DNA from: Paenibacillus_AQ nitricinens
GTDB lineage: Bacteria > Bacillota > Bacilli > Paenibacillales > Paenibacillaceae
Reading direction: 5' to 3'
DNA: 64,000 nt
NCBI RefSeq assembly: GCF_052056485.1
Contig: NZ_CP183948.1
Location: 620,001 to 684,000, forward strand
In this document: in pieces, positions 15,433 through 24,344 of the stretch
Position numbering within the stretch: the stretch's first letter is position 1
How the letters are laid out: the number at the start of each line of letters is the position of its first letter
The notes under the pieces: model-generated
The model's database searches: none
What the model was told of the DNA's origin: nothing
The model's input: only the letters and a program-made list of their open reading frames with translations
Position numbers and translations under genes: made by a program

Positions 15433-15553
15433 ACTTTAATCACGTCAGCCGAACGCCGAAGGCTAGCACCTTACCATCTCTGAAATTTGTTAATTATGGG
15501 ATCTGAAGATGATCTCATGACGCTCTAAAGATCATATGAAGTTTAACTTAGGG

Positions 15554-15579
15554 AGACCCCATACTGTGGGGTCTTTTTT
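15554..15579 (+). terminator. Terminator upstream of ger operon 1
   Basis: GACCCCA and TGGGGTC pair around TACTG-like loop bases and are followed by six T. It lies 120 bases after the AhpD-like gene. It argues against the ATG at 15586 as the start of the germination gene, because that start would lie almost on the terminator with no ribosome site. Confidence 0.9.
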
Positions 15580-15642
15580 GTATGCATGAATTATCCATCT
15601 TCGGTAAAAAATACGGTCACAGCTACGAAGGAGGTGTTAGCG

Positions 15643-17385
15643 GTGTGGAATGAGGTAATAGAATTAATTCCAAGTTGGGAAGTGGTTTTCCAAGGGATTA
15701 TGATCTTCTGCGTCCCGTTTATCATACTTCGATCAATAAGTTGGGCTAAAGCTAAAGAAGATCGAATAACGACCAGGGCTAAAAAAGCCATAGGCAGCAA
15801 AGGTGGGGGAGTTCCATATGGAGAAGCATCCAGAGGGAAAAGCATCTCAGAAGGGTCTAAGGAGCAGCAAAGCACAGATAAAGTAACTAAGGATAAGGGT
15901 GAAAGATTAACTTACAGTGGTCATTTAAACGAGGATTTGCAGACATTCAAAGAGATCAGTGCGGATATGCATGATGTGAATATAAGGGAATTGCGAATCG
16001 GAAGCATACAGACAAAGGCAGCGTTGTTGTACGTAGACGGGCTAACGGACAAAGACAAAATGGATCAGAATATATTAAAGCCGTTAATGAATGCGTATCA
16101 GCCTTTTAAGGATATGAATACCATACCGGAAGCGAAAGATCTACAAGATATTCTCATCCATGAAATATTGCTCATTTCGGAAGTTGAGCTCACGGATAAT
16201 GTATACCTCTCCCTTCAAAAAGTGTTATTTGGATCTGCCATACTGCTCGTAGAGGGGATATCAGAGGTTTTTGTGCTTAGTAGTCCAAAGGGGGCTACTA
16301 GAGGGATTCAAGAGCCAGAATCTGAAGCAGTCTTGCGGGGATCGCGAAGCGGATTTAATGAGACATTAAGCGACAACACGGCAATGCTGCGTAGACACGG
16401 GCAGAGTACGGAGCTAGCGATGATTTCTTTTACTGTAGGAAAGAGAATGCAGAAGGAATTGATCCTAACGTATATCAAAGATATTGCGAATGATGAGCTT
16501 GTAGAAGAGGTCAAACGAAGAATTAAAACGATAGATATAGATGATGTTCAAGAATCTGGTTATGTGGAGCAATTAATCGAAGACAATAGCTTCAGTCCTT
16601 TCCAGCAGATTCAGAATACAGAAAGACCAGACCGCGTAATGGCAGCACTCCTGGAAGGAAGAGTAGCTATCTTAATTGATGGTACGCCCTTCGCCTTGAT
16701 TATGCCGGTTACCTTCGGGATGTTACTGCAATCGCCAGAGGATTATAACGATCGCTGGATGGTAGGGTCGCTGCTACGTCTGTTACGTTTTTTTGCGGCA
16801 ACGATATCATTGTTTGCGCCGGCACTATATATCTCCTTTCTCTCGTTCCAACCTGGATTGATTCCAACAAAGCTGGCCATTTCCATAATTGCCTCCAGGC
16901 AAGGCGTTCCCTTCACTGTATTGATCGAAGCATTGATTATGGAAATTTCGATTGAAATCTTACGGGAGGCTGGACTTCGTTTGCCTAAACCTATCGGTCC
17001 GGCGATGGGGATTGTCGGCGGTCTAATCATCGGCCAGGCCGCGGTAGAAGCAGGAATAGTAAGTCCAATCCTAGTTATTGTGGTTTCAATTACGGCGGTT
17101 TCTTCCTTTTCTATGCCAATGTACAGTGCTGGGATGACGCTTCGTATGCTCCGGTTTGCAGCCATGTTTTTTGCAGCAATCTTTGGTTTATACGGAGTAG
17201 TACTGTTTTTTCTTTTGCTCAGTAGTCATTTAATTAAGCTGAAGAGCTTTGGTGTTCCCTATCTTGGTTTGGCAGTCCCCAATAAGACGGTTAATTGGAA
17301 AGATTTTATATTCCGTATGCCTTTGCAATTTCTAACAGGGCGCCCTACGTTTTTTAAACCAAAGGATCCCTTGCGTAAAGGGTGA
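15643..17385 (+). CDS. Spore germination protein, GerA family (A subunit), operon 1
   Basis: 580 residues from the GTG at 15643, which has AAGGAGGTG seven to eight bases before; the ATG at 15586 has none. It is the A subunit of a nutrient germinant receptor in the spore inner membrane. Typical segments are 'AALLYVDGLTDKDKMDQNIL', 'RGSRSGFNETLSDNTAMLRR', 'TERPDRVMAALLEGRVAILI' and 'EILREAGLRLPKPIGPAMGI', with five membrane helices in the last 200 residues. Unusually, a transmembrane helix (about residues 12-30) and a charged glycine/serine/lysine linker precede the soluble domain. The B and C genes follow with tight spacing. Confidence 0.95.
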   Translation: MWNEVIELIPSWEVVFQGIMIFCVPFIILRSISWAKAKEDRITTRAKKAIGSKGGGVPYGEASRGKSISEGSKEQQSTDKVTKDKGERLTYSGHLNEDLQTFKEISADMHDVNIRELRIGSIQTKAALLYVDGLTDKDKMDQNILKPLMNAYQPFKDMNTIPEAKDLQDILIHEILLISEVELTDNVYLSLQKVLFGSAILLVEGISEVFVLSSPKGATRGIQEPESEAVLRGSRSGFNETLSDNTAMLRRHGQSTELAMISFTVGKRMQKELILTYIKDIANDELVEEVKRRIKTIDIDDVQESGYVEQLIEDNSFSPFQQIQNTERPDRVMAALLEGRVAILIDGTPFALIMPVTFGMLLQSPEDYNDRWMVGSLLRLLRFFAATISLFAPALYISFLSFQPGLIPTKLAISIIASRQGVPFTVLIEALIMEISIEILREAGLRLPKPIGPAMGIVGGLIIGQAAVEAGIVSPILVIVVSITAVSSFSMPMYSAGMTLRMLRFAAMFFAAIFGLYGVVLFFLLLSSHLIKLKSFGVPYLGLAVPNKTVNWKDFIFRMPLQFLTGRPTFFKPKDPLRKG

Positions 17386-17412
17386 GAAGTCTAGATAAAG
17401 GAGGAAGAGAAC

Positions 17413-18504
17413 ATGAGTGCCGAGGTAAAGGACCGGATTACTGCTATTCAAGCGACGATCATTCTAGCTAACTATACAATTGCGGCAGGGGTACTTACAC
17501 TTCCTCGGACCATTGTAGAGGCCAGTGGCAGTCCAGATGTATGGATAAGTATTTTGTTAGGGGGAGTAATCTCTTTTCTGTCAGGATTGATCATCGTGAA
17601 GCTTAGTCAACGGTTCCCAGGTCAAACTTTCTTTCAATATATTGGGAAGATTATCGGCAAACCACTCGGAGTAGTTCTTGCCATAGGAGTCGTGGGTTAT
17701 TTTCTCAGTATCGCTGGCTTTGAGATACGTTCGGTACAGGAGGTAACCTCTTTTTTTCTCCTGGAAGGAACACCTCCTTGGGCAATAGTGGCTGCTTTTG
17801 TATGGATAGCTTTCTATTTATGTAGAGGAGGAATTAATGCGATCACTAGCATGTGCAGACTCATTGTTCCGATTACCTGGACAGTGTTTCTTGGGGTTTG
17901 TCTGCTTAGTTTTGAAGTTTTTGATCTCAATAATCTACTACCCGTACTTGGAGATGGATTGGACCCCGTGTGGAAAGGGATCAGGCCAACCATCTTAACC
18001 TTTACAGCTGGAGAAGCAATGCTGTTCGTTGTTGCTTTCATGGACAAGCCTCAAAAAGCAGTAAAGGTAATCATTGCGGGCACCTGTATATCGACGATAT
18101 TTTATACCCTAGCTGTTGTAGCGACCATAGGTGCCTTTTCTATAGATGGAGTGATCACAAGAACCTGGCCGTTTCTCGATCTTGTACGAAGTTTTGAAGT
18201 GAACTATCTCATCTTTGAAAGGTTTGAGTCTTTGTTGTTGGTGATCTGGATTATGCAGATCTTTTGTACCTTTTGTATTGCCATTTATGCTGCGGCTTTA
18301 GGATTATCTCAAGTCATTCATAAAAACTTCAAAAGTTGTTTGTTGGCCATACTTCCGGTTGTCTATGTAATATCTAGAATTCCTCCAAATGTGAATGCTC
18401 TGTTTGCTTTAGGAACAGGTATCGGTGATTGTATGCTTATTCTATTCGGATTGCTTCCGTTACCATTGTTAATAATCACATACTTCCGGAGGGCTGCTTC
18501 ATGA
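17413..18504 (+). CDS. Spore germination permease, GerB family, operon 1
   Basis: 363 residues with ten predicted membrane helices, an amino-acid-permease-like fold. The opening 'ITAIQATIILANYTIAAGVL' and 'TLPRTIVE' is typical for GerB subunits, which bind the nutrient germinant. ATG after AAAGGAGGAAGAGAAC. It starts 27 bases after the A subunit and overlaps the C subunit by four bases (ATGA). The germinant cannot be predicted from the sequence. Confidence 0.95.
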   Translation: MSAEVKDRITAIQATIILANYTIAAGVLTLPRTIVEASGSPDVWISILLGGVISFLSGLIIVKLSQRFPGQTFFQYIGKIIGKPLGVVLAIGVVGYFLSIAGFEIRSVQEVTSFFLLEGTPPWAIVAAFVWIAFYLCRGGINAITSMCRLIVPITWTVFLGVCLLSFEVFDLNNLLPVLGDGLDPVWKGIRPTILTFTAGEAMLFVVAFMDKPQKAVKVIIAGTCISTIFYTLAVVATIGAFSIDGVITRTWPFLDLVRSFEVNYLIFERFESLLLVIWIMQIFCTFCIAIYAAALGLSQVIHKNFKSCLLAILPVVYVISRIPPNVNALFALGTGIGDCMLILFGLLPLPLLIITYFRRAAS

Positions 18505-19709
18505 CAAAATGGAGGCTGTGGATCGTACTCTCAGTACTATGTTCTCTGTTAACAGGCTGCTGGAGCAGCACACCGATTGAGGAACTAAATATGCAGATTG
18601 GCGTTGCACTGGACAGTGCGGAGGAGTCAGTTGGCGAGGAGGCAGCTAAGCCGGAAGGAGGGGATCATACGAAGCCTGAAAAAATAATAAGTACCTATCA
18701 ATTTACGATTCCACAAGGGTCAGGAGGAGCTATCATGAAGTCTTCTGCCAATTCCTCCTCCTCGTTTAAGAATTACTATAATATGAGTGAAATCAGCGAT
18801 TCTATCTTTGAAGCAATGCGGCAGCTTTCGCTGCGTACTAGACGCACTCCGATTGGCCATCATCTGAAGGTTATTGTGATCAGTGAAAAGCTTGCTCGTT
18901 CCAATAACCTTACTAAAATCATAGATTTCTTTACTCGGGATAATGATATCCGTCCGAGTGTTATGTTATTTGTCAGCAAGGGAATGGCCAAAGATGTTTT
19001 GGAAAATGCACTGCCGGGTCAGACGCCTGCATTTGTACTTGAAGGGATATTCAATAACAGAGACCGGAATATGGGGATATGGGAGCCGGTATCTCTGGCT
19101 AAAGTCGTTGGCCCGTTGCAAGGAAAGAAAAGCTTCTTATTGCAAAATGTTATCCCTATTGATCATGAGACAAAGCTGTCAGGAGCAGGTGTAATTAACG
19201 GGGGGACTGGAAAGCTAGTTGGCTTTTTGGATGAGTCGGAGCTGGAAGGGATGGCCTGGCTGACCGGAAAGGGGCTAGGAGGAGTGCTTAAGACGTATAA
19301 TCCAGAGAACAATGACCTCTTGACCTATGAGGTGAAATCCATGCATAGCAAGATCAAGGCCAATGTGAATAATGGTCAGATCTCTTTTAATGTGAAAATA
19401 AAATCTACAGGTAGATATGCTGAGGTTTTTGCCGAGAAATCGCAGAAATTACACGACGGAATTGTAAAGAAGGATAAAGCTTTGCTACAGAAACGTGTCG
19501 TAGAAATGGTGCAAACTACTGTAACAAAAATGCAGAGGGAACTGCATACTGAAGCTGCCGGTTTCGGCACCAGTCTACATAATCAGCATCCAGCCGTATG
19601 GCGGAGCGTCAAGGCTAACTGGGACGAAACCTTCAGCAAAATTCCGATTACCTATGAAGTAAACCTGAATATTGAAGAATACGGTGCGTCAGATACAACA
19701 GCTGAATAG
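18501..19709 (+). CDS. Spore germination lipoprotein, GerC family, operon 1
   Basis: 402 residues from the ATG at 18501, which overlaps the gerB stop. A lipoprotein signal (WIVLSVLCSLLTGCW) puts the lipid-modified cysteine near residue 19. The GerC body has 'RRTPIGHHLKVIVISEKLAR' and the C-terminal 'KVNNGQISFNVKIK'-like region followed by a helical 'VEMVQTTVTKMQREL' segment. An acidic insertion (EESVGEEAAKPEGGD) follows the 'IGVALD' strand. It completes a standard A-B-C receptor operon. Confidence 0.95.
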   Translation: MTKWRLWIVLSVLCSLLTGCWSSTPIEELNMQIGVALDSAEESVGEEAAKPEGGDHTKPEKIISTYQFTIPQGSGGAIMKSSANSSSSFKNYYNMSEISDSIFEAMRQLSLRTRRTPIGHHLKVIVISEKLARSNNLTKIIDFFTRDNDIRPSVMLFVSKGMAKDVLENALPGQTPAFVLEGIFNNRDRNMGIWEPVSLAKVVGPLQGKKSFLLQNVIPIDHETKLSGAGVINGGTGKLVGFLDESELEGMAWLTGKGLGGVLKTYNPENNDLLTYEVKSMHSKIKANVNNGQISFNVKIKSTGRYAEVFAEKSQKLHDGIVKKDKALLQKRVVEMVQTTVTKMQRELHTEAAGFGTSLHNQHPAVWRSVKANWDETFSKIPITYEVNLNIEEYGASDTTAE

Positions 19710-19731
19710 AAAGGTTGTAGATAATTCAGTG

Positions 19732-20616
19732 CTACTTCATGTGATGTGTGACAGGTATTACATCATTTTGATGCAGCGCATCAAGTACTTCGGTTTTTAA
19801 TTGTTTAGTAAAGGTATTCCATGTTTTTTTGCCGATATCCAGTTCTTCACGTCCAATAGTGTTTAGTGTTTCTAACCAAAGGCGTTTATCGTTAATTAGC
19901 CCGAGCTGATCTTGGATCTGCTTATATATTTCCTCATGGGCATGAAATTTTTGATTTAACGCAAAAGAGGCTGCACTAGCCGTATATCGCAGTTCCTTAG
20001 CAGCCATCCTCAGCTCATGCAGTGCGTCGAAGGCTGCTTCAGATTCGGCATCTTGTCCACGAAATATAACCTTGCAAGCTTTTTTCTTCTGCTCGTAAGC
20101 TACCTCAAGTTCGCGCATGACAACATTGGCATCTTTTTTCGCTACCAGGGCCTCAAGCTGTTCACTTAGGAAGACTTTCCACTTCTCATCCAGATCTTCA
20201 TTGATTAGCTTAGGCAGCTCATCGGCCAGCTTCTTACGATAAGTTTTGCGCTTGTCCTTTTGGTGGTCGATCACTGCCTTCAACAATTCTGCGGTCTTTG
20301 TATCGCCGTTTTCCTTGGCGTGTTTGCGTTTAGTCTTGAACGATTCGATCAGAACGTCTTCATCTCTGACCTTGCCTAATCTCTTTTGGGCTTTTTCAAA
20401 TAAGGGGTATAGCCCTAGAGTATGGCCAGGGTCGAGAATGGATAGCAGTGTTAACAGCTTGCGGCAGTTCACTCTTGCTTGATGAATATCCTCGTCATCG
20501 AATTTGCTAAGTGCATCATGGCAGTAATCCCAGAAATCAATATACAGCAGGTTAAGTGCCTGTTCCCATTGTCTTGTCTTAGTTAACTGTCGTTCCTTCA
20601 TCACTTCCACTGTCAT
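19732..20616 (-). CDS. CHAD domain protein
   Basis: 294 residues, highly charged and helical. The CHAD pattern is present twice: 'DIHQARVNCRKLLTLLSIL' near the N-terminus and 'LHELRMAAKELRYTASAAS' in the second half, each with the conserved H..R....R/K. CHAD domains bind inorganic polyphosphate through basic residues. Here the domain stands alone without a CYTH triphosphatase. ATG 20616 follows AAGGAGTGATGCCGC. It converges with ger operon 1, 22 bases apart, with no clear terminator between. Confidence 0.9.
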   Translation of the reverse strand: MTVEVMKERQLTKTRQWEQALNLLYIDFWDYCHDALSKFDDEDIHQARVNCRKLLTLLSILDPGHTLGLYPLFEKAQKRLGKVRDEDVLIESFKTKRKHAKENGDTKTAELLKAVIDHQKDKRKTYRKKLADELPKLINEDLDEKWKVFLSEQLEALVAKKDANVVMRELEVAYEQKKKACKVIFRGQDAESEAAFDALHELRMAAKELRYTASAASFALNQKFHAHEEIYKQIQDQLGLINDKRLWLETLNTIGREELDIGKKTWNTFTKQLKTEVLDALHQNDVIPVTHHMK

Positions 20617-20791
20617 GCGGCATCACTCCTTAACGTTGTGTATAGCATGAACCTAAGGCTACCCCCTATTCGAGCTGGGGCCTGTTCGTATACTATAAGG
20701 ATAGCGTTATCATAACCTCATTTCAATTCTGATTTCGCACTAGCGAGGCAGATCGATTACAATATCACAGATAATACGGGAAAGAGGGGAA

Positions 20792-21724
20792 TTGGTGGAT
20801 ACTCGGGAGTACGATGGAATGATCAATGGATCTGTTGATAGAAGTAAAGAATTCATCGGACTTCCTGCAGAAATGGGACTTTTCCAGCATCTAATCTTAA
20901 AGAGTGACAGTATAGATGAGGAAGCAGGGGGCATCGGGGAGATGCTGATCCCGTTCGCCTTTGAAGAGACCCTTTGCAGGGATGTCGGATCGGGACTTGT
21001 TCCTCCTAGTCTGCACCTATGGAGTCATTCCGGGGGTGTGGTGCTCGGCCTACGGGACAGCAGGCTTCCGTACGCGGCTCAAGCGATGGCTAAGTTAGAG
21101 CAGCAAGGAATTCGTACAGCGGTAAGACATTCCGGTGGTGCTGCGGTGCCTCTGGATGATGGAATTGTTAATGTTTCGCTAGTTCTCCCCAAAGGACGCG
21201 GAAAGCTGGACTTTCATGATGACTTTAGGCTTCTGGCTTCTCTGATCACTGAGGCAGTTGCTATGAGTCATCCACAGGCTGCTGCTCAAATTAAGGCTGG
21301 TGAAATTGTTGGTTCTTACTGCCCGGGGGACTTCGATTTGGCGATCGGTGGGCGAAAATTTTGCGGCATTGCTCAGCGCAGACAAAATAATGCCTATTTT
21401 GTGCATGCATTTGTAGTGGTTTCGGGTTCGGGACAGGAACGTGGTGAGCTCATTCATAAATTCTATGAGCAAGCCTCAGGAGGAGACTCAGCATTATCTT
21501 ATCCACGGGTTCGTCCAGAGACGATCGCTGGGCTTGGTGAACTAGGTGGACCGAATGCTACTGAAGTATTTGCCGAAGGCATTAGACAAGCATTAGCCCA
21601 CCGTGGAGTGGTGCTTAAATCCTCTGACAGGCTACAGCAGGAGACCGGATATTTCTTGGACTATGAAGATCGGCGTGTTCTGGATGCTGCGCGAGTCCTG
21701 CATGAACGTTATGCCCAAAGATAA
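20792..21724 (+). CDS. lipL: Octanoyl-[GcvH]:protein N-octanoyltransferase LipL
   Basis: 310 residues if TTG 20792 is used; GTG 20795 fits the GAGGGGA ribosome site about as well. The biotin/lipoate ligase-like fold shows 'RHSGGAAVPLDDGIVNVSLV' and 'EIVGSYCPGDFDLAIGGRKF'. The cysteine of GSYCPGD (about residue 177) is the acyl-thioester nucleophile typical for LipL. LipL moves octanoate or lipoate from GcvH to E2 subunits of 2-oxoacid dehydrogenases. The gene is monocistronic, between a divergent region and a strong terminator. Confidence 0.92.
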   Translation: MVDTREYDGMINGSVDRSKEFIGLPAEMGLFQHLILKSDSIDEEAGGIGEMLIPFAFEETLCRDVGSGLVPPSLHLWSHSGGVVLGLRDSRLPYAAQAMAKLEQQGIRTAVRHSGGAAVPLDDGIVNVSLVLPKGRGKLDFHDDFRLLASLITEAVAMSHPQAAAQIKAGEIVGSYCPGDFDLAIGGRKFCGIAQRRQNNAYFVHAFVVVSGSGQERGELIHKFYEQASGGDSALSYPRVRPETIAGLGELGGPNATEVFAEGIRQALAHRGVVLKSSDRLQQETGYFLDYEDRRVLDAARVLHERYAQR

Positions 21725-21746
21725 ATGGATATTGAGCATGGTTAAG

Positions 21747-21797
21747 AAGGACGTAACAGAAATCTGGCGAGAGGCCAGCATCTGTTACGTCCTTTTT
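21747..21797. terminator. Terminator between convergent lipL and the nitrilase-family gene
   Basis: AAGGACGTAACAGA and TCTGTTACGTCCTT are perfect inverted repeats, with an inner CTGGC/GCCAG stem and a T-run on the plus strand. It serves lipL and, with a weaker T-run, probably the convergent gene as well. Confidence 0.93.
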
Positions 21798-22575
21798 AAT
21801 CATATAAGTCGGGACGTCTGTCTGCAAAAATAGGGATTTGTGCTCGAATTTCACGCACCATATGTAAATCGATATCCCCCGTTAGGATTTTTTCCCCTTC
21901 AGCAGCTTCACATAAAATATCTCCCCAAGGATCAATTATCATAGAATGCCCAGCAAAGGTGTTGTAAGGGTCGCTTCCTGCACGGTTGCAGGCTACTACA
22001 TAACATTGGTTCTCGATTGCTCGGCTGATCAGTAGTGCACGCCAATGTGATAGCCTGGATAATGGCCATTCTGCACTAACAAACAAGATTTCTGCACCTT
22101 GTGCGGTATGAGCGCGAACCCATTCTGGAAATCGGATATCATAACAGATTAATCCGGCACATAATGTGCCCTCCAATGTGAAGAGACCCTTGTCTTCTCC
22201 CGGCTGCAAATATAGATGTTCATCCATTAGCTGAAATAAATGCAGCTTACTGTATTCGCCAACGAGTTCTCCAGATCGGTTAAATACAAACATACGATTA
22301 GTTACACCGGAGGCGTTCCTGCTAGCGACTGAACCAGCGACGATATTGACGTTGTATTGTCTGGATAAGCCGGAGATGAATTCCTTGGTGATTTCTCCTT
22401 CTGGATCGCCAATATCTTCTAGTCGGGCCAGATCATAGCCAGTGGTCCAAAGCTCAGGGAGAATAAGACAGTCGGGGGCTGTGGCGGCAGCTTCACTAAT
22501 TTTATTTGCTGCAGCAGCATAATTCACATCGGGATTGCCAAATGCTATATCCAGCTGAATCAGGGAGATTCTCAT
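21796..22575 (-). CDS. Nitrilase-superfamily hydrolase, probable omega-amidase
   Basis: 259 residues. The catalytic triad is visible: Glu41 (LPELW), Lys110 (YSKLHLF) and Cys144 (GLICYDIRFPE). This arrangement and length match the YafV/MtnU omega-amidase group, which hydrolyses 2-oxoglutaramate or 2-oxosuccinamate formed by glutamine transaminases. The precise substrate is inferred. Start ATG 22575 follows GGAGGCATCC-like sequence on the minus strand. It is a stand-alone gene, divergent from the MarR operon. Confidence 0.9.
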   Translation of the reverse strand: MRISLIQLDIAFGNPDVNYAAAANKISEAAATAPDCLILPELWTTGYDLARLEDIGDPEGEITKEFISGLSRQYNVNIVAGSVASRNASGVTNRMFVFNRSGELVGEYSKLHLFQLMDEHLYLQPGEDKGLFTLEGTLCAGLICYDIRFPEWVRAHTAQGAEILFVSAEWPLSRLSHWRALLISRAIENQCYVVACNRAGSDPYNTFAGHSMIIDPWGDILCEAAEGEKILTGDIDLHMVREIRAQIPIFADRRPDLYD

Positions 22576-22684
22576 AGGATGCCTCCTTTTTGTTCAAGAC
22601 TATAGCACCATAAGAGGATAAGCAATGTTGATTTGTAAAAAATGATTTGATATATTAGTTGACGGGTCAATGATTATCAGTTAG

Positions 22685-22710
22685 TATAATTTTATACAAA
22701 ACAATTGTAT
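22685..22710 (+). promoter_or_regulatory. -10 box and MarR-type operator of the nitroreductase operon
   Basis: TATAAT at 22685-22690 is followed at 22694-22710 by the palindrome ATACAA-AACAA-TTGTAT. A -35-like TTGACG lies at 22659, but the spacing of 20 is long. A 6-5-6 dyad over the transcription start is the normal site for a MarR repressor. The adjacent gene encodes one, so autoregulation is likely. Confidence 0.7.
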
Positions 22711-22738
22711 GCAATCAAATTAAAAAAGGAGGTATATT

Positions 22739-23167
22739 TTGACGGAGCACTATCCTGAGGAAGACCGCATATTTGAACTGCTGCAGGCATTAAACAAGGG
22801 AATCTGTCCGAAATTCGAACGATGTGCTGGGATTAGTCCCACACGGCTTCGCCTCCTGCATGAATTATTCCAAGTAGATGAAGTCAGCCAAATTACGCTG
22901 CAAAAGGGCATGGATATAGATGCGGCCGCCGTTACCCGGCACTTGAAAGGAATGGAAGAGAGTGGTACGATCACTCGCCGCAACAACCCCGCAGATAACA
23001 GGGTTACATTGGTCTCACTGACGGATCAAGGGCGGGAAAGAATGATTCAATATAGCGAAGAGAAGAGGCGATTTGTCGCTACTCTGCTAACTGGATTTAA
23101 CGATCAGGAGCGAAAAGTGCTCATAGATATGCTTAATCGCCTGCAATCTAATATCAATCTGTTGTAA
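22739..23167 (+). CDS. MarR family transcriptional regulator, probable redox sensor
   Basis: 142 residues from a TTG start six bases after AAAGGAGG. The winged helix ('ITLQKGMDIDAAAVTRHLKG' then 'MEESGTITRR', 'DNRVTLVSLTDQG') is intact. Two cysteines near the N-terminus (Cys23 and Cys29, CPKFERC) sit where thiol-based MarR repressors sense oxidants. A palindromic operator lies over its own promoter. The downstream genes are a nitroreductase and a quinol-monooxygenase-like enzyme, so it probably responds to quinones or related electrophiles; the inducer is inferred. Confidence 0.92.
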   Translation: MTEHYPEEDRIFELLQALNKGICPKFERCAGISPTRLRLLHELFQVDEVSQITLQKGMDIDAAAVTRHLKGMEESGTITRRNNPADNRVTLVSLTDQGRERMIQYSEEKRRFVATLLTGFNDQERKVLIDMLNRLQSNINLL

Positions 23168-23209
23168 CTGTAACTACCCAAATTACACATTCAAAGGAGA
23201 AATACACAT

Positions 23210-23851
23210 ATGAACGCTACACAAACACAAACCAATGATTTTAAAGAAATTATTACGGGTCGCCGCTCTATCCGCAAATATGATCCATCCGTTAAGATCA
23301 GCAAAGAAGAGATGACACAGATTCTTACCGAAGCTACGCTTGCACCTTCCTCAGTGAACATGCAGCCTTGGCGTTTTCTTGTCATCGAAAGTGATGAAGC
23401 TAAAGCTACACTAGCGCCTCTTGCTCGCTTTAATGGTGTACAAGTTGAAACCTCTGCCGCTATGATTGCCATCTTCGGTGATTTGAACAATTTCGACTAT
23501 GCAGAGGAGATTTATGGCACAGCTGTTGAACGTGGACTAATGCCTGCTGAAGTAAAAGAAAACCAATTGACTAGATTATCTGCTCACTTTGCCACCCTGC
23601 CACATGAAGTTAACAAAGACACTGTGCTCATCGATGGTGCTCTTGTTGCGATGCAGTTGATGCTGGTTGCCCGTGCATATGGTTACGATACAAACCCAAT
23701 TGGCGGTTATGAAAAAGATCAAATCGCAGAAGCGTTTGGCATGGAGAAAGACCGCTATGTTCCTGTAATGCTGCTTTCCATCGGTAAGGCTGTTGATGCA
23801 GGTTATCCATCTGTCCGTTTGCCTATTGATAAGATTGCTGAGTGGAAATAA
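23210..23851 (+). CDS. Nitroreductase family protein
   Basis: 213 residues. The FMN-binding nitroreductase fold is shown by 'IITGRRSIRKYDPSVKISKE' at the start, 'LAPSSVNMQPWRFLVI' and the later 'GYDTNPIGGYEKDQIAEAF'. Such enzymes use NAD(P)H to reduce quinones or nitro compounds. ATG follows AAAGGAGAAATACACAT. It is the second gene of the MarR-controlled operon, 43 bases after marR and 28 before the monooxygenase-like gene. Confidence 0.94.
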   Translation: MNATQTQTNDFKEIITGRRSIRKYDPSVKISKEEMTQILTEATLAPSSVNMQPWRFLVIESDEAKATLAPLARFNGVQVETSAAMIAIFGDLNNFDYAEEIYGTAVERGLMPAEVKENQLTRLSAHFATLPHEVNKDTVLIDGALVAMQLMLVARAYGYDTNPIGGYEKDQIAEAFGMEKDRYVPVMLLSIGKAVDAGYPSVRLPIDKIAEWK

Positions 23852-23878
23852 TAAATTACACCTTAGGAGGAAAATACA

Positions 23879-24172
23879 ATGATCATTATTCATGCTGTGC
23901 TTAAAGTAAATCCGGAACGTCGCGAGCAGTTTTTGGCGGAGTCTAAAACACTTCTCACGGCTACTCATACTGAAGAAGGAAATCTCTCTTACGAGCTGTA
24001 TGAGAATGCTGGAGAAGCAAACTCATTTATTATGGTGGAGACTTGGCGTGACGCTGAGGCCGTATCCAGCCACAACACGAGCCCTCATTTTACCGCGTTC
24101 TCAGCTAAAGCTGGTGAATTCTTGGCTGCACCACTAGACGTAAAAGTGTTTAGCGCAGAGCAAGTGAAATAA
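23879..24172 (+). CDS. Antibiotic-biosynthesis-monooxygenase (ABM) domain protein
   Basis: 97 residues, a single ferredoxin-like ABM domain. The pattern 'HAVLKVNPERREQFL...EEGNLSYELYENAGEANSFIMVETW' and then 'H..SPHF' is typical of YgiN-like putative quinol monooxygenases. These cofactor-free dimers act on quinols. Start ATG after TTAGGAGGAAAATACA. It ends the MarR-nitroreductase operon and is followed by a terminator. Confidence 0.92.
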   Translation: MIIIHAVLKVNPERREQFLAESKTLLTATHTEEGNLSYELYENAGEANSFIMVETWRDAEAVSSHNTSPHFTAFSAKAGEFLAAPLDVKVFSAEQVK

Positions 24173-24207
24173 GTTATCTCGATTCTTAGTGAATCCTGGT
24201 TGATCTT

Positions 24208-24256
24208 AAACAGGGATGTTCCATAGCCATAATGGCTACGGGCATTCCTGTTTTTT
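24208..24256 (+). terminator. Terminator of the MarR-nitroreductase operon
   Basis: AAACAGGGATG pairs with CATTCCTGTTT, with an inner TAGCCAT/ATGGCTA stem, followed by six T. Confidence 0.9.
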
Positions 24257-24344
24257 ATATTCCCCGTTTATAAAGAGGAGTTCAAGGGTATCTAACCTTA
24301 CCTTGATACATGTGTACTCACAATAAAGATAGGGGATCTTACAT

